From Ascidia mentula (Eukaryota > Chordata > Ascidiacea > Phlebobranchia > Ascidiidae): a stretch of 64,000 nucleotides of DNA. The notes under the pieces were generated by a model that had not been told where the DNA came from, did no database searches, and saw only the letters and a list, made by a program, of their open reading frames with translations. The stretch covers positions 8,809,001 through 8,873,000 of the forward strand of contig OX387199.1 in the NCBI GenBank assembly GCA_947561715.1, read 5' to 3'. Below are positions 12,901 through 26,194 of this stretch, piece by piece (the stretch's first letter is position 1; every line of letters begins with the position of its first letter). Both the position numbers and the translations under genes were made by a program.

Positions 12901-15900
12901 GCAATGTGTACGTTTATATACGATTGACAGATAAATAAAACCGTCAAGTTGTACTTTCTTTTAGTAATTAAGTTTTTTGCAGTCGTCCCTGCTCCTGTGC
13001 CAGGGTACCCCTGCACCGCTAAACCTACATTTGTTTGTCCAACCCCACCCAACGAGCAGTTAAGAAGCCTTCAAATTGGCGAAACATTAACGTTCACACT
13101 TCAGGCTACGCCGGTGGGAAATTCAGACAGGTTCTTTGACTTATTATTAGCTAAGCTTAAAACTTCTTATTTCTTCTTTGTGCTTGTAGCATTGACCACT
13201 TTGGCATGATTGGGCCAAATGATATCACTCGTGGCAGCATAACTGTACAGAGCAACAACGAATATCAAACGAGGTTTTCATGGACTCCAACCGAATTGGA
13301 TAAAGGCGCCAACTATTTCTGCTTTGAAGCAAGAGAGAGCACAGGGTGAATGTTATTTTCCAAGTTGTTGATACAATCGTGTGTGTCGATAAAAGACATT
13401 TCTGCAAATTATAAATGATAAAGGTTACTTTACTCTGTTGATAAACGTTAATTTACCAAGAGAAATGTCAAAAAAGTTTTCTTTGTTTCACAGGCTTGTT
13501 TCTGAACAGCGATGCATCATAGCTCTAGTAGGAGGTAAGTCATTTCGATGCAGGATTAGGAACTTCATTGCGATATGTCTTGTTTAGACTTGGATCCATG
13601 CCAAACGCAAAATGGAGGATGCAGCCACCTTTGTGTGGTGGATCCATTCGGTTATCACTGCGAGTGCCAACATCCATGTTGGGAACTGCTGGAAGATCAG
13701 CGTCAATGCGTACGTAAGTGCAACGTAACCTTGTCGCAGTGATTTTACGTTTTAAATGAATCATAAAAGAGTATGAAACTGATTTAGTGTTGTTGGTCTT
13801 GATTACCTACCTAGATTTTATAAGGGTCAGACAACCTTGCAAAATTTGGTAAGATCGGTATTATCGATTATTTGAATTGTGAAACTGCGACCATGCTACA
13901 GTATCTAACATCATGACATTCATTGTTTCTAAAATATACTATGTGGTCAATGTTTATTTCTTATTCGCTGGTGTTAAATGTGAGGACAAATTTAAGTGGA
14001 CGCGGTGCACAAACGAGACATGTGCGGAATCTGGCTTGAGGTGGTTGTTTAATAGCCCTAACTTAATACCCTATGGTATATAGATACTGCGAGACAAATA
14101 AGGCAATTATATTTTCTATACAGCTAAAATGGTGGGCAATTGCACTGAAGAAAGGATGATCATGACGGTTGAGGGATGCGCAGTAGATGGCAAAATCGGA
14201 GTGGGGGATTTTGATCCCGACAACATGCAAAACATCTCAGCCGAGTGTGCCAACAAGGGTAACAACACTCACCACCATTTCGACTTCGGCATATCCCAAT
14301 GTGGTACCGAAATAATAGTAAGTCACTCATCGAATAAAACATTTTGGTATTCCACTTATACCATTTGGCCCTTTTTGTTTATACTAACAGGATAGCACCG
14401 ACGAGTTGAAACGTAAGAACTCTCTGAAGATGTGGGTCGATAACGATCCCGATCCCGTAGTCACACGAGGCCAGTGGTACATTATCGAATACATTTGCGT
14501 CATACAGAAATACGAGAGCGTGTCGGGTGTGTTCGACCCTCAAGACTCTTCGACCACAATTGTCGCCGAAGACGGATTCACGGAATTTCAAGTGGCGTTC
14601 GATTTTTACACCGATTCCAGTTTTCAGGTGAGATTTGTTAACTTCAAGTCAAAAGTCAAATTTATTCATAACTGTTTTCTGCATTTTTCAAAATAACTTT
14701 CTAAATTAAAAACCAGGCAAGCGAAGGAAACCACAAACCCTTTTTTGTTGTGCATGCAGGCTCCATACGGTCCAGCTGACTATCCCGTTGTATATACCGT
14801 CAACGACAAAATCTATTTCGGTATTTACGTCGAGAGCACGGATGACGACATTGAATTGTTTACGGAACTCTGTGTGGCTCTGCCGGAACCAGAAGTTAAT
14901 GGAATCTACTTCACGATGATTTCCAATGGGTATTGTCAGCTCTTTAAAATCCGATATAATAATGAAACCTAGGTAATTGTGGTAGCACAAACCGCTGCAC
15001 CTCGATGTGGCGTGAAACTGGGTGCGCCGCGAACGTTATATCAAATAACAATAATTTAGGTAAATGTGGCATAGGTTGTGTGATATTGAAAGTATGTGAA
15101 CATAACATACAAGCACTTGCGTGTTACCACTTCCATGATTACAGTAATACTTATATTGAAAAAAAAAAACAGAAATTTGGTGTGCCGCAAACGACATTTG
15201 AATCCAAGTGACCTGTAACCCTAAAATGTTTAAAACTGACATACATGATTTCCTTCACCGGATTATCTTTCAGGTGCTTGCAAGATGAAACGATGGCAGC
15301 ACATGCCGCGCCCACACCCAAAAGGAACCATTTCAGCGTTGATGCATTTCGCTTTAACGATGAGCTTGCCGGCATTGATACCGTTACAGATGTTAAGATC
15401 GCGGTAGGGAATTGATAAAAAGTGTTGCGGACTCAAGGCACTTACTTGGTGGCGTTGGTTTGCAGTGTAATATAGTGGTATGTGTTCAAGAACTCACTGG
15501 TACCCGATGTGATGGCGGTTGCGTCAACTCCTTCCTGCGATCAGAGCAGTCCGACATTTTCCCGAGGTATTTCCAAGGATATATAAATCGCTTCTTACAA
15601 TTGCAAAAGTTCTTCACTTATAAATATGATATTGGAATTTATTTTGCTGTTGAATTTTACCTGTGTGGTTTCTATTAATTTTTCAACAGAAAACATTTTT
15701 CAGAAAACGAATGTTTAATACGTGGGATTTGAAAACTTTGGAAAGGGGAGGAAATGAACCCAAGAGTGACCCCATCCAAACTAATACGATTCCTTTAAAC
15801 CGGTCTCCAACAATTTCTATAGAAGGAAATGGTAGGTTTATCTGGTGGTAAAGGCCTTTCAGTATAAAAATACAAATGTTGACAAACAAATTGGAGCGAT

Positions 15901-16267
15901 ATGGCACCGGAGATGCGTTTGGTCACAAATATCTAAATGTTAGAGGAAATAGTTCCAAACCATGGATGCCATTTTCTTTACCGGAACATCATTAACCAGT
16001 TGTCACACCTCTAATAATAAAGATATGAGTAAAATATGATTTATTTGTGGATCTGATTTTAAGTGTTTATAATCAACTTCATATACATGGCCTTGGTGCG
16101 ATACAGATCTCACACCCACTGTAGTTTCGAGCAACCCAGGTTACGACCTATCCGTCTAAACCATATGGTAATTATTGTTTTTTTGCTCCCACGTAGGATC
16201 TTCAACTATTTCTTCCAGCTTTATGCTTCCAGCCATCTCTGTCGTGTTAGCAGTAATAATGTTGTAA
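9974..16267 (+). CDS. ZP-B: EGF-ZP domain protein, close paralogue of ZP-A, 759 aa
   Basis: Sixteen exons: 9974-10105, 11593-11816, 12145-12291, 12464-12605, 12758-12890, 12983-13130, 13190-13345, 13494-13534, 13588-13713, 14124-14317, 14391-14627, 14760-14929, 15274-15403, 15466-15566, 15704-15831, 16197-16267. Thirteen of the 16 have the same length as the ZP-A exon apart from small changes at the two ends, and total length is identical. Signal peptide in exon 1 (LALLTVFLVS), then RGGSVTWRV. The Ig-like, EGF (NGGCSHLC) and ZP modules follow in the same order. After the ZP domain exon 15 opens with RKRM, a basic site of the kind cleaved by furin-type proteases in ZP proteins; ZP-A has only RKLK. 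The hydrophobic tail in exon 16 again runs to the stop. Intron 1 is nearly 1.5 kb because it holds two inverted-repeat elements. The gene is intact and shows no sign of decay. Confidence 0.92.
10304..11164. mobile_element. Inverted-repeat element in ZP-B intron 1 (about 190-bp TIRs)
   Basis: The left arm, about 10304-10495, begins AAACATTGACA. It returns reversed at about 10965-11164, ending TGTCAATGTTT. Shared inner blocks include AGAGCTTATGCCATCATCAG and GGTGACGTCATGTAT. The right arm carries a short tandem duplication (GCTGACCAGCTTTATAC, twice). There is no transposase frame in the 470-bp centre, so this is a MITE or foldback type. No clear target duplication was seen. Confidence 0.7.
11279..11441. 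mobile_element. Small (about 163 bp) inverted-repeat MITE in ZP-B intron 1
   Basis: Left arm TATCGAGATAAT...GGCTTCGCAG (11279-11310) returns reversed as CTGCGAAGCC...ATTATCTCGATA (11410-11441). The termini resemble the TATCTCGATA motif of the element at the left window edge, so the two may share a mobilising transposase. That link is inference. Confidence 0.55.
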
Positions 16268-16435
16268 TAGGACTCTTGTTGGTGCTGCAGGATCACATTT
16301 GAATCAATGCAAATGCAATAGCTTCAGTGTAAAAAAAAGATAAGAATAGTTTTCATAGATTCAGTATTCGATGATTTTTTACAAGCGAGTTAGATTTGTT
16401 AAAAACGTTTAACGCCTGAGAGTAAATATACGTAA

Positions 16436-16441
16436 AATAAA
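16436..16441 (+). terminator. Possible polyadenylation signal of ZP-B
   Basis: AATAAA lies 169 bases after the ZP-B stop and is the first such hexamer downstream. Confidence 0.4.
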
Positions 16442-18226
16442 TGTCTCAGTTCCATAATTACATGTTGCAAGCTCAAATACCTTGCAAAACTTGATTAATG
16501 TCACCAGTACATGTATTACATGTCCAGTGTGTATTTGCCTGATTTGCATTTCGTTCTTGTTGCGTCGCTTCATACCAATCAAGTTTTTTATAGATTCCGA
16601 GACGAAAATGAGTTTGGCCTGATGATTTACGATCGCTTGTGCAAAATATTGTGCAATCAATACTGCAACCACTTGTGTTGCCACATTTGCGGTTAAATTT
16701 TGCTTCCTCTGTTGCCATGGCATATTCCAAACAACCATGTTAATTACCGTTTTCATTGGTGATTGTGTATTCCTGGTTAGGAACTTTGTTTGCTAAATCA
16801 ACACAAGCTTATCGCCGATTGATAAACGTTCTAACTCCTTGTCAATTTAGCGGTTAACCTAAAAGGCTCGGAGCGAGTATGAGCTCTTGTGTAATTCCCC
16901 ACGTAATTCTGTGGAGTTTAATTTTGCTGACTTACATGTAGGATATGCGTGCAGTTGCAGCATACCAACTTTTTTGTCCCGGCTTGTTGCAACAAATCAA
17001 GATTTGCTCATCAATACTGTTACGATCTCTGGGAGATTTTGTTTTCAATCGGCTTTTTACTCTACCCTGAAATCCAACATTAAGAATGTGAACCATGGCA
17101 ACGGAAACGAAGCAAATGGACAAGTTAAATTCACAATTAATGAACCAAATCAAAACATACATTCCATGGGAGATGAGAGTAGTTTTTTGACCTGATCGGC
17201 TTTGAACCCATTCCGTCATGCACGTTTTGAACGTGCGCACCAAGCTGTGCTGGCACCTCTTTCTTTACACGGAACAAAAATAAAATAAAAATATTTTATA
17301 TCCTTCAAATCAAACGATTTCAAAGAGTAACGCTTATCTTCGTGCTATTTACTATGCGTGTCGGCTGGTTATTCGGCAATTATTTGTATGTGTAAACATT
17401 ACGCGGATCACATTACAAATATGTTTGCCCATAGTAAACAACATGGGTGGTACTTACTGCAGGTCCCTCAAATTTATGTGTTTAATTTTTCATCTCCATG
17501 GCAAAGTAAGTTTTATGCAAACAAATCTACAAATGTTTTTCACGTTGCTAGGAGACAAGTAAACTTTAAACCCACCAACTTGCGCGGAAATTTAGTTTTT
17601 CGCCGATGTTTGCCTACGTCCCAGTGCTAACAGCAATAATTAAAGGCCACTGGTCTCCCTAGGATAACTGGAAATTAGACAAACAGGGAACATTGCCGCT
17701 GTAACTGGAGCAAGACAACGTTCCGAAAAGTTAAATCCTTCATCAGCGAACCAAAGCCAAAACAGGCCCTGGTTAATGGCAAAAATGCAGTTTGTTTAGA
17801 TTCCAAAGACCTTGAACGCTGCACGTTTTTTCGTGCGCTGACATTCAGTTGTTCTGGCAGAACAAAACAATCAGTTGACAAAAAGTGGTTTTCCTTTGAA
17901 AGTCGTGGTAGTATGTTATGCGTTTTGGGTGGCTGTCTCAGGTCCGATGCGGTCGGTTGCAGCCCATTCCCTCCAACTGCATTCCGCTACGTTCCTTCGC
18001 AATTTCTGTCTGAAAATCGCCATCACATAGGCGCCTGACTCGATAACCTTAAAGGTTTTATCGCGCCATATGCCATTGTAATGTATATTGATGTAAATAG
18101 TTTGCATACGACGCAGTAATATTTCATGCAATGGCATGGTTGACAAGATCGCCCCACTGCGCTAGTCCTTGCTTGGTGATCACAGCTGTCGTATCATGAT
18201 CATAGAGCGTTGCTGTTTAGCCCAGG

Positions 18227-18247
18227 GTCGAGGGTTCAAACCTCGAC
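18227..18247 (+). repeat. tRNA T-arm-like hairpin, possible tRNA-derived SINE remnant
   Basis: Seven-base stem GTCGAGG/CCTCGAC closes the loop GTTCAAA, so the stretch contains GGTTCAAACC, a good match to the pol III B box. No matching A box or acceptor stem is placed correctly upstream on this strand, so it is not a functional tRNA gene. A decayed tRNA-derived SINE is possible. Confidence 0.3.
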
Positions 18248-18780
18248 TTGTCAGAAAAAAGTTGCTGATCCAGCTAAGCTGCAATGCCTGGTTTGCCAAG
18301 CCTGTATACCTAATAATTTGCATACGTTGTCGTCTTTCGCCTAAAATAGATGTATTTGATTTGATTTCAATCACATCTTTTCTTGTTTTACCCTTTATTA
18401 GTTCATAGAACGCGCGAATACACCTTTTTTGTGCAAAGGCAAACTTTTTTGTTTGGAGCAGGGAATATAAACACGACTCTCAAGCATTATTAATATGGCT
18501 CTCATAGAAGCTACAGTTCAGGTCGGCACAAGACATTCCAAAATTAAAATTAAGAATGCAAATGTTTATTCGAATGCAAATTCATTCTTAATTGCAATGC
18601 ATTTCGCTGCATGTATACGCTGTTGTTTATTGTTTTCCTTTAAGGATATTTTAATATCCTGTTCTGATTTTAGCTCCTATAAACTTGAGGTTTCGCATTT
18701 GACTCACTAAAAACTGAAAAAGTCGTATTGAGGTCGAAATGGCATTCTGCGTCTCATAAATTGTGGTGCGAATCATAATA

Positions 18781-18812
18781 CTATGTGTCTTACGAGGTGG
18801 TAAGACACATAG
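18781..18812. repeat. Perfect 13-bp inverted repeat (hairpin)
   Basis: CTATGTGTCTTAC and GTAAGACACATAG are exact reverse complements separated by six bases. Function unknown; it could be a structured RNA, a protein-binding palindrome or a repeat end. Confidence 0.8.
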
Positions 18813-19962
18813 TAGCGCGCAGTACTCTGCTCGCCACTTTTGCTGCGTTTTGGTTGAATTATGCGAAACTAAACACAACAAACTTTCCCACAAAAAAGTT
18901 TCTGTGGTGCTTTATAGTGTCGAGAGTTCCTTGACCTTGAGGATTTCTGATTGGGGCACTTGGTGCAAAAGTCAGGGTTTTTTTGATAAAAAAATTTGTA
19001 AAGATGCATTTTGTTGTACAACCAAGACCTGATTCATATTGGCTGAGACAATAGTTGTCTCTTACTAACACAATGGGAATTTCTGCAGAAAATGGTTTTG
19101 ACGTCTGAGTGCCTGCTGCAGTATGTTGTCGACGGCTGCTACTGGGGCGTAAACGTTTCCCGGGTAAAAGCATGATATTTGATAGCTCTCCTCGTGAACA
19201 AAATATGTTAACTGTGACCAAAAACGCTTACCAAACAAGCGAGCGAAACTGTAAAATAACTTGCCCTATCAAGTTTGCAAACCCAAGTTTCTGATTGCTG
19301 TCAGATTATCTAGATATGTAATGTTTAGTCATTTATTTCCATTTGCGGCAAAATAACATTTATAAATAGTGACTGGCTATATCTTAGACATTAAGTGCGA
19401 AAGTTTATTTTCCCTCACAGGGAACTTGAGTGGATATTTTTCCGCGGCCTGCATCCATATGTGGACAGTAACTGTTCAGGCGTAAGTTTTCCGTAAAAAA
19501 AACAACAGAGCCCAAACATATTATTGCATCAGCAAATATGTCGTAGCCGCTCATGCAAAACGGGACAAGAAGCGTCAGAATAACCCGTTCCGTGCTTGAG
19601 TCAGCGAACCAAAATGCCAAAGCCCCAGTTAAATGCTGTGGCAAGTTGGGATTAGCAAAGTAAGCGCTCGAAACTTGAGGCAAATTCACTTTTCATTTTG
19701 AATTTGTAGTTTACGAAGTCATTCATGTTGAAAGTCAGGCACATTATAACTGTCATTATTGTCGAAAAGATTTTTTTTTGCTATTGTTTTCTACATTTGC
19801 TTCAAAAAAGTTTTCATCTACGTTTTTAATACTTGTTTCATAACCGAAATTCAATTTCACTTGGGTAAACCAGGATTTTTTTTTCAATATATTGTCAAAA
19901 ATGTCTCAAGATATAGCACATAGATCGACTAGCCTGTATACGGTTTGCTGCTTTGCATTACA

Positions 19963-22900
19963 ATGTTTGTTTTGGAACTTCTTGTTTTTGGCATGTTAAT
20001 TCTGCAAGGCAGAACCAGTCACCTGCAAGGAGGATCCGCCACTTGGAGAGTCCACGAAAATTTTGGAAACGGCAGTGTAATGGTAAGAAATTATACTGTA
20101 ACAATGCTACGTACAACATGTTTGCACTTTACCATGTGTGTGTGTGTGTGTGTGTAACACAAAAAACATGTACGATCCTGATCTAATCATTTTGTCGCAT
20201 CTAAATTTTTCTTCTATTACTTTCCTCCAGTGGCATACTTACGCTATGTTAAAACCCCAATAATCATTACAGCCAATAAATCGCAAGCTTTATTTCAAAA
20301 GTTTATTTTAATATCACTTTGAACATTCATGACGTCATGTAGGTAAACGAATGATTCCTGCGTTCGGGCTTTAACTATTCTATTTTTTAGGTTAAAACGA
20401 CTCTGTCGTACAACATAAGAACTTCATCTTGTCCCTATGCATCATTGACACCAAGGTGTTATTTAACACCAGATGGCGCCACACCCATATCCCATTTTAC
20501 TTCGTTCGATCACTCATGTGGTGATAACAGTTCAGAGCAATATTGGACCACGACTCAGTTGGTGCAATATGCAGTACATAAGAGCACAGACGCCTGTTTT
20601 ATGAGGTAAGGCGTTTATTTGACATAAATTCGCCTAAAAAATTTGACGCCAACTAAACAAAATCCAAGCATCTTTTCCTTTCCGCCAGAGTCTGTAGAGC
20701 AAACGTGTCAAAAATATGGAAATGGTTGCCAAATAAAAACATAATTTCCAAATTTTACTTTGACCCATGTAAAGGTATATAGATCTTGCCTTTAAAATGC
20801 ACTAACCTATTTTCATTTAGAAGACGCGATTGTTTTCATGCAATTGTAGAAGGGCAAGTACGATTGTATGTATAAGTTTTATGTTTTAAAAACGCTGTAT
20901 TTTGCCAGGATTTATTCGGTTGCTTGGATCGGCGGTTTGTCAGGGTACACTCGTTCAGCCAATAGTATATTAAGCTTGCCTTACTTTGTTGATCTACGTG
21001 TGAACAATAACGGAAAGGTTAATTCAGCTCCTGTTGCTATTATTCCACCTGTTGTAAAGTAAGTTTTCAAAATTCGACAAATGTTGGTTTTAAGAATGTC
21101 TCCTATGTGTCATCTCTTAAAGTATTCCCTTGAATTATTCGTTTGTTATAACATAAAAAGAGCAGCTGATTTAACACATACAAATAAATTTGGAAGAAAT
21201 GGATCGCAACTTCCTGTCATCGCGATGCTAACGCAATTGCGTTTTACGCGTTTTAACGTGTTTTGTGTGGAGGTTGAATTGCTACGCTATTTAAAATGTC
21301 GGCTAAAATAAAATCTATGCACTTTTATGCCATGCCGAAAACGACTGAATTGAAAAAAAAAACATCAAGGTTTTTCATGGGATGTGCGTCGTCGTTATTA
21401 ATTCCCACCATGGACGAGGACGGTGACATCGTGTCATGTCGCTTTGCAGAGAGCTTGCTGGAGGGAGGCGACGTAATAAGCATGAGTTATCCTCATCTCA
21501 CACTATATCGAGTAAGTTACAGATTAGTTTTTGAGAAGAAACCTATTGCTCTATTGCAGAGTGTTTCACAAAACTGTAATATTTTACTTACTTTTTACTA
21601 CCGCATTTACATAAATAAAAAAAGTACCGGTAATACGAATATACAAATCAAGCGTCCTCCAAACCCTCTGAAATACATGCGAATATACTTTTTCTACTTA
21701 GAATCCCTGTCGTCTGCAATACGCTGGTACGGCAATTCAAGGAAGGTACCCTGTGGCTCTTATTGTAGAAGATCATCCGGCAGACAACCAAACAGCCGTT
21801 AATAGTTACAGTTCTCTGCAGTTTGTTGTGGAAGGTACTATTAAAAACGCAGACGTTTATTGTATAATAATACTATTTGCAAATTAATCAATTCAGACAA
21901 TAACACCGTGTTTAAACCGGAACCACTGCTTGTGGATGGTAAATCGTTTTTTGGCTCCTAAATGTAAAACAACGGGGATTGGCGCCAAAAAAGCTGAGAA
22001 CAGCCTATAAAAAATTTACCTTTACAGTGGCATCAGCACCAACGGCGAATTTCTCCTGTAATGAGAAACCTATTTTCGTTGATCCAACGCCTCCAGCCGA
22101 TCAGGTCATCTCCGTTTCCGAAGGACAAGCAGTTACAATCACTTTACAGGCCAGATCAAGCCACTACACATATAGGTAACATACTTTCATCAATTTAAAA
22201 ATTGCGCAAATGGGTGAAATGTGCTCTTTTGCAGCATAAGCCGGTTTGGTTTAATCGGGCCAACGAATCTGAATCGATCAGACGTTTTTCGTGTCAGTAA
22301 TACCAACACCGAATTCAGTATCTCCCTGTCATGGTATCCGGGCGAGAAAGATAGAGGACCAAATTACTTTTGCTTTGAAGCTATAGAACTTAAAGGGTAT
22401 TTATGACAAAACAACAATACCAAAAATCGTAAATCTCGTTTTAACTTGTAACTATTCCATTGCAGAATCAATAACTGGATTGCTTCTGAGCAAAGGTGCA
22501 TTACGTTGGTAGTGGGTGAAGGTAACAGATAACTGTAGTGTGAAGCTTGAGCAAACATTTTTCTCTGTATCCACAGAGCGGAATCCTTGTGCAATCGACA
22601 ACGGCGGATGTAGCGACAGGTGTATACAAGATGCGATTGGATATCACTGCGAATGCGGCCACCTTTGTTGGGTACTTTTGGAAGATCAACGCCGATGTGC
22701 TCGTAAGTGACTACCTTTTTAGGGATGCGATTGTCCCCTCTGCTCAGACATTGCAATATTGCAGTATCTACTAGTCTTTTGGTATAAATTGATTTTTACC
22801 TGTAAGCTTTAAAATATATGTTATACTCTTCCACACGCACATCTATCTAACCGACTTACAACAACTTTTATGATGTCGAATACTGACTACTGTCAACTAC

Positions 22901-25900
22901 AGAAAGATAAGGATACACCTTTTATTCAATCAAAAATCAGCGTCACACGGCCAACATTTTACGAAACAGATAGGAAAACATCTTAATTTTGAATAACAAC
23001 TGTCCTTTTATGTTTATAAAGCATAAATATTTCGTATTTTCCCGTGGTAATTATAGCAATTTACTATTTTTGTAGCCAAAATGTACAGAACATGCGCTCG
23101 TGGCAGAATGGCAATTACCGTAGAGAAATGTGCAGTGGATGGAAAGATTGGAATCGGTGACTTTGATCCTGAAAACATAGACACAACTTTGGCGGAATGC
23201 AGAGATTATGGAAACAACACTCATCACAGTTTCAACTTCGGTTTGAGTAACTGCGGCACAGAAAGATTAGTAAGGAGTTTAAGAAGAGTACTTGCTGCAT
23301 TTTCCTTGCGCAATATTAGGACAAAAATAGATCGATAGTTTCAATGCGGAAACATGATCATATGTTACGCGCAGGAACGACCCGATGAGCTGGTGCACAA
23401 AAACACGTTGAAAATGTGGATTGAAAAGAGTTCCAGTAGTGTTATTACACGCGGTGATTGGTTGTACATCGATTTCATATGCTCCGTGCAAAAATACCAA
23501 AATGTTTCTGGTGTTTTTGATCCCCAGGACACTTCCACTATTACCATAGTTTTTGAAGAAGGATTCGCAGAGATTCAGATGGCGTTTGACTTTTATCCAG
23601 ACTTTAATTTTCAAGTAAGAACCTCAGTTGCTTTACCGGTAAAAAAGAATGAAACAAAATTCTGCCTCATTCTGGTTTTGACGAGCATATAGTGAACCGA
23701 TTTCGTACTGCTATCAATATATTATCAATATTTTATAAAAAACGACTTTACTTTTACCAAAAAAAATAGCAATTGAAATATAACTCTTATAATTAAAATA
23801 TTAGAGTCCGTTCGGGCCTGCTGATTACCCTCGCCAATATGACAGCGATGAGAGAATCTACTTTGGTCTGCACGCCGAAAGCACAGATACCGATATTGAG
23901 CTGTTTACTGAAAGTTGTACGGCGCTCCCAGAACCTCCAGTGGCAGGAATTTCCTACCCCATGGTAGTGGACGGGTAGGTGTTTTACGGTAATACGTCAA
24001 AACGCTTTTAATATTCCACAAATTTCGCAGTTGTCTGCAAGACCCTACGATGTTGATTCATCCGGCTTCCTCTGCGAAACGCAACTTTTTTAGCATTGTG
24101 GCTTTTCGGTTTAACGACACCCACGAGAACATTGACAACACGACAGACGTGACAATTTCGGTATAACTTGTAACAGGAAATATATTGAGTGGGGAATAAG
24201 TATGGCGATACTGTATTTAGTATGGTTAAAGTATGCGAACTTCAACAAGAAATTGTAGAAGCTTCGTACCGATGGCCACTATGTCGACCTATATAAGGTC
24301 TCATCAGTGCAATGTATTGGTTGTTCAACAATAAAGTTTGCGAGAAAATTGCTAAACAATAAAGCTGTACAAACACGACGAAAGTGAATATGGTTTTCAG
24401 GCTTTATTATAAAGCAACGTTATTCAGAACTGCTTAATTAAGTGGATGGCACAACAGTACACAATACATCATTTCCAAACTTTGTGTTTTAAAAATTTTT
24501 CGTGCTGTTGCAGTGCGAAGTTGTTGTTTGTGTTCAAGGAGTTGCCAATACTCGTTGCTCGAGAGGTTGCGTCAATTCACGTTCCGGCTCTTCGCAATCA
24601 CGCACCATCTGGAGGTAAAGTCAAGTAGTAAAATAAACAGTCATTAAACACTAAACAGCCATTAAACAGCAAAATATTTTATAGAAGGTCGATTGTTCCA
24701 GCAAAAGTCCAACAAGTCAATGAGGAGGAAGAGGAAGAAGGACAGAGCAAGCCAGAGAGAGATCCATCGATCAAACAAACCGATACCATTCCGCTCGCCA
24801 AGTCTCCACCTTTCACCATCAGAAATCGTCAAGTTGAAAATTTGGGCAATCCGGAAAACGGTAATTTTTTGTTTTTATTTTGTTTCGCGTTTTAAAGTGC
24901 ATATGACATGGCCATGACAACTTTGCGTAAAACTAAAGGTACATCTACAACAAACATATATCCAAAGTTTTACGGTTCTATGTCAACTAAAAAATGTAGA
25001 AAACTGCACGAAAAGTAACGGCGACCAAAAATCCTAAACATTTTGCGCTGAGGAGAAAAGGACATCACATAAGGCGGTTGCGTCGAAAAAATGCATTGTT
25101 TAGATAGGAGAAGGCGCCTGTTTTTGCAGATATCGAATAGTTTCAAACATAGGAGAATCCACAGATTACGTTACCTCAAAGGTCAGGACAGGGTTTTGCA
25201 TCACACAAAAATTTGGCATTGTGACGTCACGAATCGAAGGCTTATTTGTCCCTAATTAACGGAAGACCATAGGGTCAAGCAGAAACGACATAACTGTGAG
25301 TGGACAAACGACAATGCTAAACTAATGGTTTGTCTCTGTCGTGTTTTCAAAAGTTCATGTATCACGTTAGCGATCATAAATGCTGTAACAACAAGAACAC
25401 CCTGTCCCAGTAACTGTTTTATTATTACACAACTAAATAAGACATAATAGGTCGAACAGCGGCCATCTGTCTTCAGCTTAAATTAACATCAAAATCCGTT
25501 TATTGCAATTGTTCACTTTTTGTCCCCTGTTTAATGCAATATTATGCTTAAATCAGTTTTACAATGTTTTCCATTCCTACGCATAAGGCTTGCTGCCAGC
25601 ACTCGCGCTCGACCGAAGCACCTTCTATGACGTCACGCAACAATATCTCGCTTTCGCACGATTTCGTTCGCAGCGGCAAAAGTGCGACTTTGATCAGCTG
25701 TATCTCAGAAACCAGTCGTCGTATCAAGCTACTTTTTTCGCCACAAATGTTTTAAAGTTATGAACATTTCTTAGTTTGATTATTAACATGTTTGATTTTT
25801 ACGTGTCATATGCTTGACGTGCAATGACGGAACAGGACGGTAATCACAGTTTTCTGTGTACTCGCACAAAAAAATATTGCTCTCCCTTTTTTTGGTTACA

Positions 25901-26021
25901 TGGGAAATGTGCACGGCATCAAATATCATGAATTTTGTATTTTGCAGGCTCACGTGGCGCTGAATTTCAGAAAATCTTATTCGCAATATCCATCTATGTG
26001 TGGTGGAGTCTGATGAATTAA
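19963..26021 (+). CDS. ZP-C: EGF-ZP domain protein with acidic stalk, 778 aa
   Basis: Sixteen exons: 19963-20082, 20391-20605, 20909-21058, 21370-21511, 21702-21834, 22028-22175, 22235-22396, 22466-22521, 22577-22702, 23076-23269, 23375-23614, 23805-23974, 24031-24160, 24514-24614, 24685-24860, 25948-26021. The first in-frame ATG is used; it opens a good signal peptide (LELLVFGMLIL) before LQGGSATWRV. Modules follow the ZP-A order: N-terminal module to about residue 253, Ig-like about 254-375 (DPTPPADQ, PNYFCFEA), EGF 376-417 (NGGCSDRC), ZP about 420-695, stalk 696-754. The stalk carries a short run of glutamates absent from ZP-A and ZP-B. The hydrophobic tail ends YVWWSLMN. Exon 8 is 15 bases longer than in A and B, shared only with ZP-D. 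The last intron is long (1,087 bp). Two decayed hammerhead elements lie in introns 13 and 15 and one in the 3' flank. Confidence 0.9.
20135..20155 (+). repeat. (TG)n microsatellite in ZP-C intron 1
   Basis: Uninterrupted TG dinucleotide run of about ten units. Confidence 0.9.
24253..24320 (-). repeat. Decayed hammerhead ribozyme copy, ZP-C intron 13
   Basis: On the minus strand the order is ATTGCA, CTGATGA, GACC-loop-GGTC (a perfect stem II), then GACA where GAAA is expected, then TAGTGGCCATC. The 5' core is perfect and the TGGCCAT loop matches the 2.05-kb copy. The cleavage-side stem is altered, so activity is unlikely. Confidence 0.6.
25425..25480 (+). repeat. Decayed hammerhead element copy, ZP-C intron 15
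   Basis: AGGTCGAACAGCGGCCATCT followed by GTCTTCAGCTTA matches the 3' half of the family, with one A lost from GAAA. The CTGATGA box is no longer recognisable. Confidence 0.5.
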
Positions 26022-26194
26022 ACACAATAATTATCTTTCGCAATTGTAATTCTTTTTGCTTTGTACATGACCTGCGCTATTTGATCAAGCTTTTTTATAA
26101 TGGAAAATCATAACAGCATTTAAATCACTAAAATAACGATTTGTTTTTAGTAAACTGCAGACAGCTAAATAGCTTTCCAATGTAACCAAAAACT

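Larger units (their letters stand above)
16268..19962. other. Intergenic between ZP-B and ZP-C
   Basis: An AATAAA at 16436-16441 may end the ZP-B transcript. No supported gene lies in the rest. The interval contains a perfect hairpin (18781-18812), a T-arm-like palindrome (18227-18247) and short open frames without motifs. Confidence 0.45.

Noticed and set aside
18165..18260. tRNA gene
   Set aside because: Only the T-arm with box B is convincing. No A box, anticodon arm or acceptor stem fits on the same strand. A TAGCGCAGTGGG string lies nearby but on the opposite strand.
19945..19962. Upstream in-frame start of ZP-C
   Set aside because: The codon is TTG. The ATG at 19963 opens a complete signal peptide and matches the ZP-D start.
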